In this document: positions 22,155-43,508 of the stretch, piece after piece | Position numbering within the stretch: the stretch's first letter is position 1 | Layout: each line of letters begins with the position of its first letter | DNA from: Scatophagus argus | Lineage: Eukaryota > Chordata > Actinopteri > Scatophagidae | NCBI RefSeq assembly: GCF_020382885.2 | Contig: NC_058495.1 | Location: 19,388,127 to 19,452,126 of the forward strand | Length of the DNA: 64,000 bases | Direction of reading: 5' to 3' | Position numbers and translations under genes: made by a program | Notes under the pieces: model-generated | The model's input: the letters and a program-made list of their open reading frames with translations, nothing else | The model's database searches: none | What the model was told of the DNA's origin: nothing

Positions 22155-25100
22155 AAACCCCATCACACCATGTAAACACAGTATAATTATTTTCATCTGA
22201 TCATGCTGCCAGTCCAAAAAGGTGAAATCCACAATCCATTTTCCACATTCTATCACATGACTGGAATGGGATGGGATAGCCAAACAAAATATATTTCCTT
22301 CAAAAACCACAGCATTGATCTGAGCCATGTTCAACCTCTCTTTCAATCTGTGTGACAAACGGTTTAGACAAGAGGTGTCCACGAGATACAGAAGGTATTG
22401 CACTTTGCAGACTACAATATTAAAAATTATTCAAAGGAACACGATCAATTTCTGTCTCTCATTTTTTATAAGAAAGAGAGGCATTAAATCTCATACAAAG
22501 TGAAGAGAAAGAGTTGCTAAAGCTGTAGCACTTTGCTAATGCTGTTTCAAATGTTATCTACTCATGCAGGAACACTGCATTGTAGCAAAGACCTCATGTC
22601 GCCCTCATATGACAGCAACTCAGTGTTAATCTATAACAGTTTTCACATTTAACTGCCTTTTCAACAATAACCAAGAGAGAGCACAAGATGCACTGGGAGC
22701 TGGTTTATAACTCATCTCACGCTGACTCTTTCACTGAAGTGTGGTGTGTCTGAACAGCATCTGGTAGGGGGGGGGTTACATGAGTCACTGGTCATAGGAC
22801 AGCCCCTTGGAAAACCCTGAAGCCTGGCCTATGTGGTCTGAGTGTAAAATGGAGGTTGACTTACAGTTGGGAAACAGTGCTGGGGAGCTGCCTCGGCCTC
22901 GCACTGTTTCAGGTAATCTGCCCAGTCAAAGTCTGGACCCTGGTATCCTGTACATGATAAAAGAAAGAAAGAATGGACAGAAAGAGACACACAAATACAG
23001 CCACAGAGAGAAAAAAAAGCATCAGTGATCTAATCAGTGGCATTCCTTACATTCTGGTATCACTGATATATTTAACACAGCAGACCTGGTGGGGGACTGA
23101 GTGGGAGTCCATTTTTGAGGCTCCACTGAGCAGGGAAGATCCCTGGACTGCCTCTGTGACACAAAAAAGACCTCCCAGCGCCTTCTGATTCTTCAATACC
23201 ACAAAGGTCGTCCATGGTCACCAGAAAGTACTGCTCATTGAACACCTGAAGTGGAGAGTAGGTCATTTTGGGACATTTTAATTCAAAGCTGTAAAAAATG
23301 TTTTCCATCTGTTTCATTTCACAGAGTCACCCCAAAATAAAGGAGCTCTACGAGACTGTGTGATCAATTAGAAAAATTTTGAGGTGAAAATGATATTGTT
23401 TCCTTTTAAGTTTCAGGGGAAATTTCATTTCTTTAGTTATAGAATTAAATACAAGCAAAGACAGCACACAGGAGAGAAACATTGCAGCACAGGAGAGTCA
23501 AATTTGGTAGTTAAGTCTGTTACCTTGGTGACAGTTGCAGGCCTGATGGAAATAGGAGCAGCAGGGTCGACAGCCTCCAGTTTCATCCCTTCCTTGAAAC
23601 AATGAGAAGCGACGGCAGGCTGATCCTGAGACAAACACACACAAACATAAGAAGAGTCATTTTAGCTCAGCTCCTTGGAAGCACCTGGTTTGGAGGAGAA
23701 CCTCACAACTTCTTCTCTTACTGCGTAATGATCCGATCCTAACTAGCAGACAAACAGGACCGATAAGAGCCTGGGTGGCGGTACCTTATTGAACTCTGCA
23801 GTCAGAGCTTCATCCTGAGGCAGGTCACTGATCCTCTGTCTCACCTCCTCCCACTCTTCCTCTGTCCGCAGGGCCAGCAGCTCTGAAGCAAACAGATACA
23901 CTACAATCAGCTGCTGAAGAGCTAAACCGGCCTTTCTGTCTGTGATTATCAAAGACATATTCAATGAAAACTTTAAAAGCACTTCTGTTTACATATTTTT
24001 TTTTCTGCACACTCTCTTTTTGGCATAACTAAACCTAGATGCCTGGCAACAGTCTGTGTCAGCTTGTCCTTTTTCTGAACCTCCAAATGGGTCATCACAA
24101 CTGATCAAACAAGCAAAAAAAAAAGAAAAAAAGAAAGAAAGAAAGAAAAAGGTTGGGAAAAAATGTCCTCGACAACTTCACAACCACAAAACACATCATT
24201 TGATGGCGCTAGGTTCTTACACAAGCAATGATGTTCAGAATTAATAAGACTGAAGTTACATTTGATGACAAATTTAAAAAAAAACATCTTCTCCTCTTTT
24301 ATGAAACTGTAAATTACAAGCAATATAAAAGGCTGTGATTATGTTAAGTAATGCCCCACGACTGCTCACTGTATTGTGTTATTAACTTGTAAATGCACAG
24401 TATCCACGTACGTAACAATAGCTGTAGCGGCACTGGAAGTTCAGCTTTGTCAGTAGAGAGACATACCCTCCAGTGCTTTTTACATCTTGCATATTAACAC
24501 ATTTTATTCACTTGAAGGGTGTTAGCGGACTGTGGTCTTGAAATCAATTATCCATCTGATCTTGCAAGGGAAATCAATTCAGTCATGATCTAGTGGGATA
24601 CCATCACAATTTGAAAATTGGTTGCTTAACTTCCATCACTAACAACATGCCAAAGTATTGGAAAAATGTTAATATAACTCACATAATGTGAGTGGAGAGA
24701 AATGACAGATCCATTGATCAAGAAGGAGTAAAAATTAGATAGAATAATTAGTAAAGAACATAAGATACGATATATAATTAGATAACCAGTGCATGATTGC
24801 TTGAGTTTTTTGTGTCCTTCCATCAGAAACCATTAGCGGTGCCTGCTTTGGCAATAAACCTTGAGATCTAGACATCATTTTCTCTTGCTTCCTTTTGTTT
24901 CTAAATATAAAGATCTGACCCACGTCAGTACCACTGACCTGTGGGAGGCCTGAGGGTGCAGCCGTGCTCTTTGGCCCAGCCGGGTGGGTGGAGGCGTGGG
25001 TGGAGGTAAAAGAGCCAGAGGGTTGCGGGTGTGTCTGGGAGGCCCTCTGTGCCTACCAGCCGCAGCTTCAGCCTTCCTCCGACATTTTCCTCTACTTCGG

Positions 25101-27286
25101 CAGCCCAGGCCAGCCCCGGGTCAACGCTGTCCTGGAGCTCCACGTAGCAGCCTGCGCATAAGAGCTCCACTGGGTCTCTTCCACGCTGGGGCTGCGGGGG
25201 GAGGTGAGGGGTGTTAAATGCAAAGCTGATAGCACACACAAACACAAATGAACACACGTCTAGGCAAGGGGAGGAATTTGAACCGGGAGAGAATGCGCTG
25301 CATGACTAAGTGGCAGAACTGAAGCACAGTCACTGAAAGCTAACTAATGGCTCCAAAGAATTTCACAGGCTGTTCCTACAGCGAATTGGCTTTTAGCAGT
25401 ACAGCCTCTGTGCTGTAAACAAAAGCTCAGAGCTTTGTGTGTTGAAGTCTTGGGACTTCATGTCGGGTTCAAAAACAAGGCTTCATAATAGATACAAAAC
25501 CTCAAGTTCAGGTTCATGTTTATTCCACTGGACATTTTAAGAGCAAACTGTCTTTCTGCCATCTCAAAATGGGCATAAAAAACAAACTCAGTGCTTTACA
25601 TTTAAACTACAATATGGAAAAAAAGGTAGCATACCACAAAACACGACAGCTCACGACAGTCAATACAGCATTTGTGTGTGTGTGTGTATGTGTGTGCGTG
25701 TCAACACTGCACAGTCACTGTTGATATTTCTGATGACCTGAGGGTATAAACTGTTAACTTGGTGTTTTTCGAAAGTCATCTGTATTTGTCGATCTTGCCT
25801 CACAACTTCAAGAGTAACTGGAAAGTATGACTTTATTATGACAACCTCAACAGTTTTATTTACTGGATTATGTCTGTTCTGTTTGTTTTTTTTGTAAGTT
25901 GTCAAATGAGTCAAATCAGTGCTGATAGAAAAGATTGTTCTTGGCACAGACAGAGACTCAACTAATGCCCCACCCTGGGTGGTGTTTCAGTGGAGGACAG
26001 CTGCCCCGTTCTCCTGCCTTACCAATTCCAGCAGGTTGGCAGGCGCGCTGCACTCCTCAGCCAAGGCCTTTTCCAGCAGAGCCTCCCAGTCCTGGTGCTT
26101 CTCACGCACACCTGAGTTGGATCATACACACAAAGTGTATTTTATTAACCAAACAATCAGATGAGCTCAGGATCACATGATCGCTACCCTGCACGGCCTC
26201 TCCGAATCACGCTAAATTAAAGTTTCAGTCAAAAAATAAAATATAAAAAAAACTACTGGAATTAACTGAAGGTAACTGATTATTACAAATCCATGGCCAA
26301 ATCAAGTTATTCAATTGCTCTGGTATTTCATTCCATAATATGTCACAAATTGACATATGTAGGTGTGAAATGCTAATGCTAACACCAAGCCTCACCCTCA
26401 GGAGCCCTCATGGTTTTCCCATGCTGGCGGCTCCATCCCAGTGGGTGGAGGTCGGCCGTCATGATGTCACACCAGAAGTCAGCACGCCGGTCATCCAGGT
26501 ATCCTTCATAGCGTAGCAGCAGCAGCTGGCCACATGTGGTGATGATGTTGGCCACCCAGTAAGGATTGTCGGTCTCTGAGCGCACACACACCTCCAGCTT
26601 CATGCCTGGGGTCAGTCCTGTCTGTAGGCCCTGGTCCACCTGAGACAAAGACAGAAGATCAGGGATACGAGGAATCATTAACTTAACTGGCCAACTCGCA
26701 GTTAAACCACATTTTAATTTGGGCACTAAAGCTGGTTATGTAAAAAAAGAACTTACAAAACTTACAAAATGTGCAAAATGAAAAGGAGAAGAATTTTATT
26801 TTTTGCTGTTTTTGACTCCAGTTAAACCTACCTGCAGTTAAAGTATGCGTTATCAAGTGAAGCTTTCTTACAACTGGTGATGTTACAGCAGCTTATGTGT
26901 CTATCCTTTATAGCAGGACACTGACTCACTCTATTAATTTGAGTCATGCTTTCAGATTTATTAAAACAGTCTGAAACTAACTAACTGTCAGTTGACACTT
27001 AATGACTTTACACAAGTCATTTCTTAATAACTCATTGTGAACGGCTGGTGTGTGTTAGAATGTCAGCACCCACATGTTTGAAGGCATGATGGGGCACAGA
27101 CAAGGCTCCAGTCTCCTCCAGGTAGTCATCCCAGTTGAAGTCAGAAACATCCTGAGCAGAGTCTCCATCTGGAACACACAACAAATTTCTCGTTTCCAAC
27201 TTACTTTCCAAAACACATTATCTTAGTCATTTCACACAGATGTTCACAGAGTAGTTCTTACCAGACTCCAGTGACTCCTGACTCAT
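17193..27286 (-). CDS. sfmbt1: Scm-like with four MBT domains protein 1
   Basis: Twenty coding exons (minus): 27262-27286, 27074-27168, 26396-26639, 26023-26111, 24939-25191, 23785-23882, 23524-23625, 23086-23245, 22865-22947, 21861-21987, 21347-21460, 21149-21191, 20982-21049, 20728-20867, 19927-20036, 19359-19534, 18330-18508, 17983-18207, 17481-17609 and 17193-17333. Phases agree throughout; the total is 2601 nt, 866 aa, the length I recall for human SFMBT1. Four MBT repeats span about 15-460 (for example [41 protein letters not shown]). The SLED-type domain is at about 501-640 ([20 protein letters not shown]). A basic and acidic linker follows ([25 protein letters not shown]). A SAM domain ends the protein (about 790-860, [20 protein letters not shown]). 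SFMBT1 is a nuclear chromatin reader linked to Polycomb-type repression. The linker matches SFMBT1, not SFMBT2. Confidence 0.96.
22071..22154. repeat. Compound CA/TA/GA microsatellite
   Basis: Runs of AC, AT and AG follow each other in an sfmbt1 intron (between exons 21861-21987 and 22865-22947). Length is likely polymorphic. Confidence 0.9.
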
Positions 27287-27319
27287 GCTGGTGCCCCCTC
27301 AAGGCCAAAACTAGGAGCT
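27287..27319 (-). other. sfmbt1 5' UTR part of the first coding exon
   Basis: On the minus strand CCTCAG precedes position 27319, giving an acceptor 33 bases before the ATG. The ATG context is CACCAGCATGA. This implies at least one upstream non-coding exon. Confidence 0.6.
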
Positions 27320-30300
27320 CTGAGGAGGAACAAAGGAGGAGGATTATTATCCAGCCAGAGTAAATTAATGAGAGCTGTTCCAGAACAGAAAAACGCAAGT
27401 GTCTCGCTGAGCAGCCTTCCTCACGGTCATCCGCAGCACACTATGTCATGCCTAAGCTAAATTAAAATCCGCAGATCCCAACATTACTCGATAATCTCTA
27501 AACTCGCTGCTGTTTTCGCCAACTATCAGATGAATGAAACAGGTGAAACCCCTGGTTTTTAACAGCACTCTCAGCCGCTCAAAAACCAAACCATACCAGC
27601 AAAAAGTGATACAAAGAGATGAAAACAGTGCTCAGTACTTTCTCTAGCTGGCTATCATTACCGCAGTACCGCAGTCCATCTCAATCAGCCAACAACTGGT
27701 AATAAACATATTATCAGTCAACAGTCAAACGCATTAATATACCAGCAATTGTGACACGAATTAGCCAGCAGAGCAACCTGCAACTTGAGGTCAAGCTGCA
27801 GATTTAATCTAAACCCTTCTTTAAGTTCAAAATGAAATCAATCTGCATTTCTTTGGATATGGTTTCAGCCATTCTAAAATCAAGGACTCCTAGGCCTTGA
27901 CAGGAGACTTGTTCAGAAATCCTTGGTTACATTTTGACATCAACGTCTAAGTGCTTCAATCCGCCCCTGAACTTGATCAATGCAAAACACAAGAAGTGGT
28001 GAATAAAATCAAAAATCACATGCTGCATATTTGCCATTCATCTGGGGTGGCACAGGCTCCCACCTACATAACACACCAGATGGTATGTGATCGGCGGGAA
28101 ATGTATTAAACTATGCTTATCTCATCCAGCTCCACCCCGACTTGTGAAACTCCCTTGGAGCTCATCTGTTTTAAAAAGATCGGATACTTTTTCCTGCCCT
28201 GATGTGAAGGTTTCAATCAGTGCCTTGACGTGAATGTGGACACACACATCAAGCTCTGACCATCAAACCGACCTGCGGCATTGTGACAAGCACATGAAAT
28301 AAGTTCATACAACAAGGGAGGCATGAATGAGAAATAAGGGAGCGCGGGGCGTGACGACAGTGGAGAGAGTGGTGTATGGGATGCTGAGTATTGCTTCTCT
28401 GTCACGGCAGCTCCATTCAGCCGGCCTGTCAGGCCCGTCTTTGTCACGTCTGACGTCTCTATTAAAACCAGAGCTGCCACCCCTCCCGCGAACTGGACTG
28501 CCACCACGACCCCTGAGCTCTGTCGGGATCAGAGCCACCTTTCACCCACGACCCCCAGACTCTGCCCCCTGCCCCCCCCCCGACCCATACATACACACCA
28601 GAGGGCCTTATTGTTTCTGGGGGTCACACTCCAAACATGAGAGTGGAAAAAAAAAAGAGCAGCAGAGACAGGAGTAGAAATACAGACCTTTAGTTAAAAT
28701 GCTGCATCCTAACACCTGATGCGCAGCTTAGATCATTTATGAATTCGCAGTGAGATTTTAAATTGAGCGAGGCTGTATTTCTGATATGTATACCTACAAA
28801 CTCCTGGGACCTTCTTCTACAATCAGTTTAACGGCTCGGCTATGTTTGTGAACGTTTTGACGTCTCAAAAGAATGAAACAGTGCCTGCATACCACCTCTA
28901 AGAGGCATATTGATCAGCTTACAACACTTCTGAGAACAGTCATTTCAAATGAACAAAGACCAGCTTTCAGTATTTGCTCCAATTTATTCGGCTCTGCCAG
29001 CTGAACAGCACTTAACTTTGTAAAACAGTGCAGCCTTGGCTTGTTTAGAAGACAGGAAGAAATGAAACTTCCCCTGTTTCATACAGAGTAAATGGTTTGT
29101 GTGGACGACAGCTAGCAGCATTCTGTCTGAATCTTTCTACACCTACTGAGACTGACTGAACCTGAAAGAGAAAGGGTGAACACACACCCACAAACGACCA
29201 CACTACATCCTCTTTGCAAGCACTTACTGAATCATATTCTCATCGGCACTTAGCATGCGAGGGAGTATTTCTAAACAGGCCCTTCTAAATATCGGAGGTC
29301 CCCAGGCAGGAAATTCAACCCGGCAAAATAGACATTCACCCACAATACGGCTTCTCCTGAAAATAAAATCCAAATCAGTTTTCCCGTAAAAATGAAATTA
29401 GCTGCTGAAACATTTCCCCAAACACTATTTAATAGCATCTGTTGATCACAAGAAGATGACATTACATTATGGGCAGTAATGTAGCAGAAAATTAGTATGT
29501 TGTACTGCTAGTGTGTGTCCACTTTCCAACATAAACAAAACCATTTTCAGCTGAGCACTTAGCTGCTTTGTTTTTAACTTGCATTGATTTTATACCGTGG
29601 TGTGTCATCCATTTGTGCCTCTAAAAAACTTAGAAGGTTAATTTCAACCAAAGGACAAAAATCCTTTTAGTTTTGGCTTCACTGTGACAGATTTTGACAC
29701 GTCACTCTCTGCCGTCACATTACAACAGAAGTGACTGGAATTTTTGTTTGTGGTGCTCGCAGCACTGAAAAATTACATTTCAAGACCAGCACTTCTCACT
29801 TTGTACAGTTTTCTGAGGAACCATTTCCTCAGAGAGAGTAGTTCCAATAAAAACTGTTTGCAGTGAAGTCTGGATTGTCTTGTTTCTGAGACAGATCCTG
29901 CAGCTGAATGTTTTTCCTACTGAGTAGCTGCAGAAGTCTCACGAGTAGAACCATAAATCCAAGCTTTACATGAAAACAGTTATGATAAATTTGCCAAGCA
30001 AATTATAGTGCAGCCCTCTTAGGTTTCTATGACGACTTACACCTGCCAAGGCGATTTAAATAACTTTAAATACCCCAAACGTCATTAATACACACATTAT
30101 GCTTGCCAACAAAGGGTCGCCCTGAGGACCAAGCAATAGGAGTCGGCCTGCTCAGTGGCTGGTAATCCACGGGCTCTGTCAAACTAGTTCTGTCAGCTGG
30201 TCGACGTCCTGCTCTAACTTCCGACCAAACAGGGTGCTAGAAACACAAATCCACATTTGCCTCTAACACGGCACGCATAAAAACAACAACGCTGTTTATT

Positions 30301-31135
30301 CATTCGGTTGTAATAATGTTGCTCGTTGCCGTTGCACAGCGGCACGTCAACCGGAGCAGCGCTGCCAGTGGATCACTCAAGTTGCACAATGGGGAAGTTG
30401 AGAGCCAGAAGAAAAAAAAAAAAGGCTGCAATAAGTCAACGTGCAATTTGACAAAAAAATGACAGCCTCCTGAGCATCTTCCTCTCTCTTCATCAGCTGG
30501 TAAATATCAGACCGAAGCGAGTAGCACTTACAAACCGACGAGTTGATTTAGCTGTTTTGCTGAGAGCTTACGCCGAAATCGGCTAAGGTCGTGCAACCTT
30601 CATTATGTAAGGATACGACATTATAAATATACGGAGTTACTCGGGGGCAAATCACTGGAAATTTCCACACAATCCTTGAACTGGTAGCTTAAGGTTGCAC
30701 TGCCTGAACGGACTAACCGCAGCATTCAGAAACAGAGATGGGCCATTAACGCAACGGCTTTGCAGAGAGAGAGACTATGTACGCCGACGGTCTAACTTTC
30801 ACTCTGAGGAGAACATGAATAATAGCGATTCAGAAAATTATTAAATTGCTGAATAATAAATAAACACGCGGTCCTGGGTGCATAACGACCGTGTGGGACC
30901 CGCTGGACACATGGTAAAATCGCCTGTGTCCGAGTCAAGTTACGGAACGTCACAGCTTGAGCAATAAGAGCAGGCTGACGAGCAATAAGGGCGCTTACAC
31001 TCGACCGAACCCGACTCATCTTTTTGAGAGACGGGAAAAAAGACGAACGCGCCACCACAATAGAAAACACCGTTAGGAATTTGTAACAAACAACACAGAG
31101 TATGTGAATATTTAGTCGCAAAATTCGCCCCTTAC
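27320..31135 (-). other. sfmbt1 5' UTR intron
   Basis: A 3.8-kb intron is inferred between the acceptor at 27319 and the donor at 31135. It holds a GC-rich patch at 28330-28600 with a ten-C tract near 28573. No exon, RNA gene or clear transposon was seen. The 116-aa open frame in the GC-rich patch is discussed under rejected items. Confidence 0.45.
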
Positions 31136-31420
31136 CGCTAAGTAGTTTTTCCAAGTCGGTTTTTAGATGCCGTTCCTCTCCGCCTGCTCGCTCGCAGCAA
31201 TGCTAAGCTAACGTCAATGGAGACCAGGAGCCCCGAGTGAACGTTTCAAAACAAAACGTTTATAAGTGCGGCAGTTGGGACCGTCGCCCAAGCAACAGCG
31301 GGGCATTCTCATTTAATGCGCGAGACTTCCGGTCTCGCTCGAGCAGCGTCTCGCTAACTTGACGCAGTTCTCGTTCACGACCTCATTCCAATATGGCACA
31401 AATGGCCACTGCGCATGTTC
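31136..31420 (-). promoter_or_regulatory. sfmbt1 non-coding exon 1 and CpG-rich promoter
   Basis: On the minus strand TTAGCG is followed by GTAAGG at 31135, a good donor ending a non-coding exon. The DNA upstream is CpG-rich to about 31420. It contains TGCGCATG, an NRF1-like site, near 31410 and AAATGGCCAC, a YY1-like core, near 31400. There is no TATA box. The exact transcription start is not determined. Confidence 0.5.
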
Positions 31421-33173
31421 TGCCGCCTATATGCCTCTGAGCCCGGCTACATCACACTGACTTCCATCTTCACACACACACATACACACACACACACACA
31501 CACAATAAAATATCACACAACCGAAATCAAGAGCAAAATCTGTAACACACACTAAAGAAAAGAAAGAACCAGACTGGTTTCCGCTTGTATACATCCTTAC
31601 AAGGACACGAGGGTTAAGCCTGAATCGTTTCAGGGTTTTATCCCCAACGGAATCAACACTTATTGGTTGATCCGGAATTAATTGCACGTATAATCGACCT
31701 ACTTTTGATAAGTGGACTGCTTTTTTGACTCGAAAAAGCAATAAGTTCTATAATGAAGTAATAGATCGTGTTATTGAAGATGACCTCGAGTTGCTTAATT
31801 TCCTTTCCTGTAACATTTGTTAAGTAAACAGAAATGCATATTAAACGGCTGAATGGGAAACTAGTTTTTAAACGAATCGCGATCACAGCTGTCATGATGA
31901 CTGGATAAAATAAGAAATGTCACTGCTGGTACGGTACTTCTGCTGCACAAGGATCTCAAGTCGGATTTTTTTTGGAGGACAGGGCGGGAGAAACTGCTGG
32001 AAATGTGCCTTAACACTGCGTGTGCGATGCTCAAAGTCCGTCTATTTCGTGTTTAAAATATGCTTTCTTTATTAAGTAAACGTATTTTTCGTTTTGGAAG
32101 GCGTTTCTGGGAGCTTCCGAGCCCAGTCTGTAGCCCCGAAACAGGTTTTGCCGCTCATTTAAACCACATATATCAGCCTCTGCCTCAGATACTCCTCCAC
32201 AATAGACCAACCCTTCGGATGCCTATTACAACAAAAGAAAATAATATCAGCGTTTTGCATGCGTTGATGTGGAAACAGTACAATAAATGCGGGCTACAGA
32301 AAAGCGATCGGCTCTTGCCTGAAAAACCGAAACAATCGGAGATCCGTGAATAAATCAAATCCCAAATTCAGTCATTTTATTAAAGTGAGGAGCTGCTCTT
32401 ATAGGCTGGAGATGAGATTTCAAACAGAGGGCTATAAAACTCATATTTAGGGAATTCGGTTTAGCAAATACACACGCAGAGGAGGGGAAAAAGCATGCAT
32501 TTGTTGATCTTGTTATTTCGCTTTTTGGATTATTGGATTTTAATCTGACAATTGTGTGGAATCATTTCATCTTTAAATGTCTCCAACTGTTTGCATAAAA
32601 GCAAATCCCCCCCCCCCCAACAACAACTTCAGGTTTACTGCTCCCTGCATGTGGGTGTATTTTGCCTGCTGTCTGGTATTTGCTCACTGTCCACATCCTG
32701 TGGCAGGCAGCGGACAGCGGATTACTGCTGGGGACAGAGGACGAGGACAGGTCATGAGCCGTGCGCACTGCAGGAATGCTGTCCTCGTCTTTTCGTTCAC
32801 ACGTAGAGATGCAATTATGTCACCTGACCGCTAGATGGCAGTAAGCCCTGGCAGGTCTTCCTCCCGTGACCACTAAATCCCTGTGGTACTTTGTTATGGT
32901 GCTCTAACAAAGGATCTCATATTTTTTAAGGTGAGTAACTACAGAAGATATGCCACAGTGTCCAATATAAGCATCCTGAAATAGCAACGATCACTGGGAA
33001 CCCGCACCACACCAGGATACTGATATTTCTGTGGTAATGTCTTTACAAAAAGGATTTTTGCTTTTGTAAGACCTTCTACATATGTACCCTTCGGACATAC
33101 AAGTCTACAACACACATAGATGAATTTAAAAAGGACACAAGTGAGTTATTTATCTATAATTTAAAGTTTACAG
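31421..33173. other. Intergenic DNA between sfmbt1 and prkcd
   Basis: This 1.7-kb interval holds a CA microsatellite (31471-31504) and a poly-C tract near 32608. I find no exon of rft1, which occupies this position in human. The 97-aa open frame at 32060-32353 has no recognised homologue. Confidence 0.55.
31471..31504. repeat. (CA)n microsatellite
   Basis: AC dinucleotide run with one interruption (ACAT), just upstream of the sfmbt1 promoter region. Confidence 0.9.
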
Positions 33174-34454
33174 TTTATTAAATGATCTGATGTAAAAGAT
33201 GAGGAGAGTAAAAAAAAGTACACCCATGTTAACATATATTCATTTTCCATATACAGTACTATTATTTTTATGTTAAAATTCATTACATTCAAGTAATATT
33301 TAAGACCCCATGTTTTCAGTGTAATGCCCATCCCTCATACACAACACGACACATCCTTCAACACATTCAGATGTACCACTGTAGCAACTTTCCAGTACGT
33401 CTGATCACAGCACAGAAGATAAGTATGGAATGACTGTTTGCACTGTGCTTCAGTTGTATTAATTAACTGATGATTGCTGATGTACAACACGAGCTTGGAC
33501 ACAAACAGCACACAGAAGACTATAAGACTGCCATGTAGAAATTCTGTGCTAAAAAAAAAATTAGAGAATAGATGAGACTTTGTAGCGGGCACCTTCAATT
33601 TCACAAGACTGTGGAGTCAGTGAGGAGGGAAACTATTCAGAAATGCAATAGCATTATTTCAATTGAGACAGATTCAAATTTCCCTCAACTTTTAGCACTA
33701 TTTTTTCTATAATGCCTATATCTGCCTGTTGGATATAGACATCTTAGAATCAGAGATCAACTGAGGATTGGTTCAGCAACGTTACAGACTAATGTAGCAC
33801 CAATTGCATCAAAAAAAAAAAAAAGACCTGCACACACCCAAACTCTTGTTTCCACATGGTAACACACCAACAGACACATGTGGAGAGTATTAATAGGCAA
33901 AGCACACTGAACTCTCTGGACTTACACACACCATGCCAGGTGTGCACTGTGTATTTGTTAAACTAAAAAAAAAAAAAAAAAAGCACGTCAGGCTTGTGTC
34001 AGGCTTATTGTCTGATACAGTACACGGTTTGTTTTGTACAGATTCAGAGCGAGATCACAAGCAAAAATAGGAGAACAGTAAGAAAAAACAGAGCACATCA
34101 ATGACGACCCCCCGCCCAATATCGATTACGTTAGCACTAATTTCCTAAAACAAAAAAAAAAAATCGCCCTTAATTTCTTGGAGCTTTGTACTCTTTTATA
34201 CACTGATACAGTTTGACAGTTGAGACAGGATTATTGCTTTAGATGCAAGCAAAAAACCTGGTTTCATTTTTATCTCATCCTCCGATACAGGAACTAAAGA
34301 AGTCGTAGTCAAGCCCAAATCTTTTGATGTTCTTGTTATCCATCCAGATGAACTTGGACCATATGAAGATAAAAAGATTAGGATAAGAGTCAATTTTAAA
34401 GTCCTGGTCCAAGACTACTTTCACATGGGCCCAATCTTCTTTTTTTTTTTTTTT
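33174..34454 (-). other. Probable prkcd 3' UTR
   Basis: It runs from the prkcd stop codon to AATAAA on the minus strand at 33174-33179, about 1.28 kb. It contains several poly-A or poly-T runs (near 33811, 33966, 34152 and just after the stop at 34440-34455). Confidence 0.5.
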
Positions 34455-43486
<9,032 letters not shown>

Positions 43487-43508
43487 GGTGACCGCTCACC
43501 TAAGCCTC
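43487..43508 (-). other. prkcd 5' UTR part of the first coding exon
   Basis: On the minus strand TTCCAG ends at 43509, leaving 22 non-coding bases before the ATG. At least one non-coding upstream exon is therefore expected. Confidence 0.6.

Noticed and set aside
25250-25320. tRNA-like T-arm (CCCGGTTCAAATTCC on the minus strand)
   Set aside because: No acceptor stem, D arm or anticodon arm could be assembled; at most an old SINE remnant.
17193-27286. Gene could be sfmbt2 rather than sfmbt1
   Set aside because: The linker ([23 protein letters not shown]) and the neighbours stimate and prkcd fit SFMBT1.
28327-28677. 116-aa plus-strand open frame in a GC-rich patch
   Set aside because: It lies in the sfmbt1 5' intron, is Pro/Ser-rich through simple composition, has a poly-C run and matches no family; no promoter or splice support.
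32060-32353. 97-aa plus-strand open frame between sfmbt1 and prkcd
   Set aside because: No recognisable domain, no splice structure, and it is not rft1.
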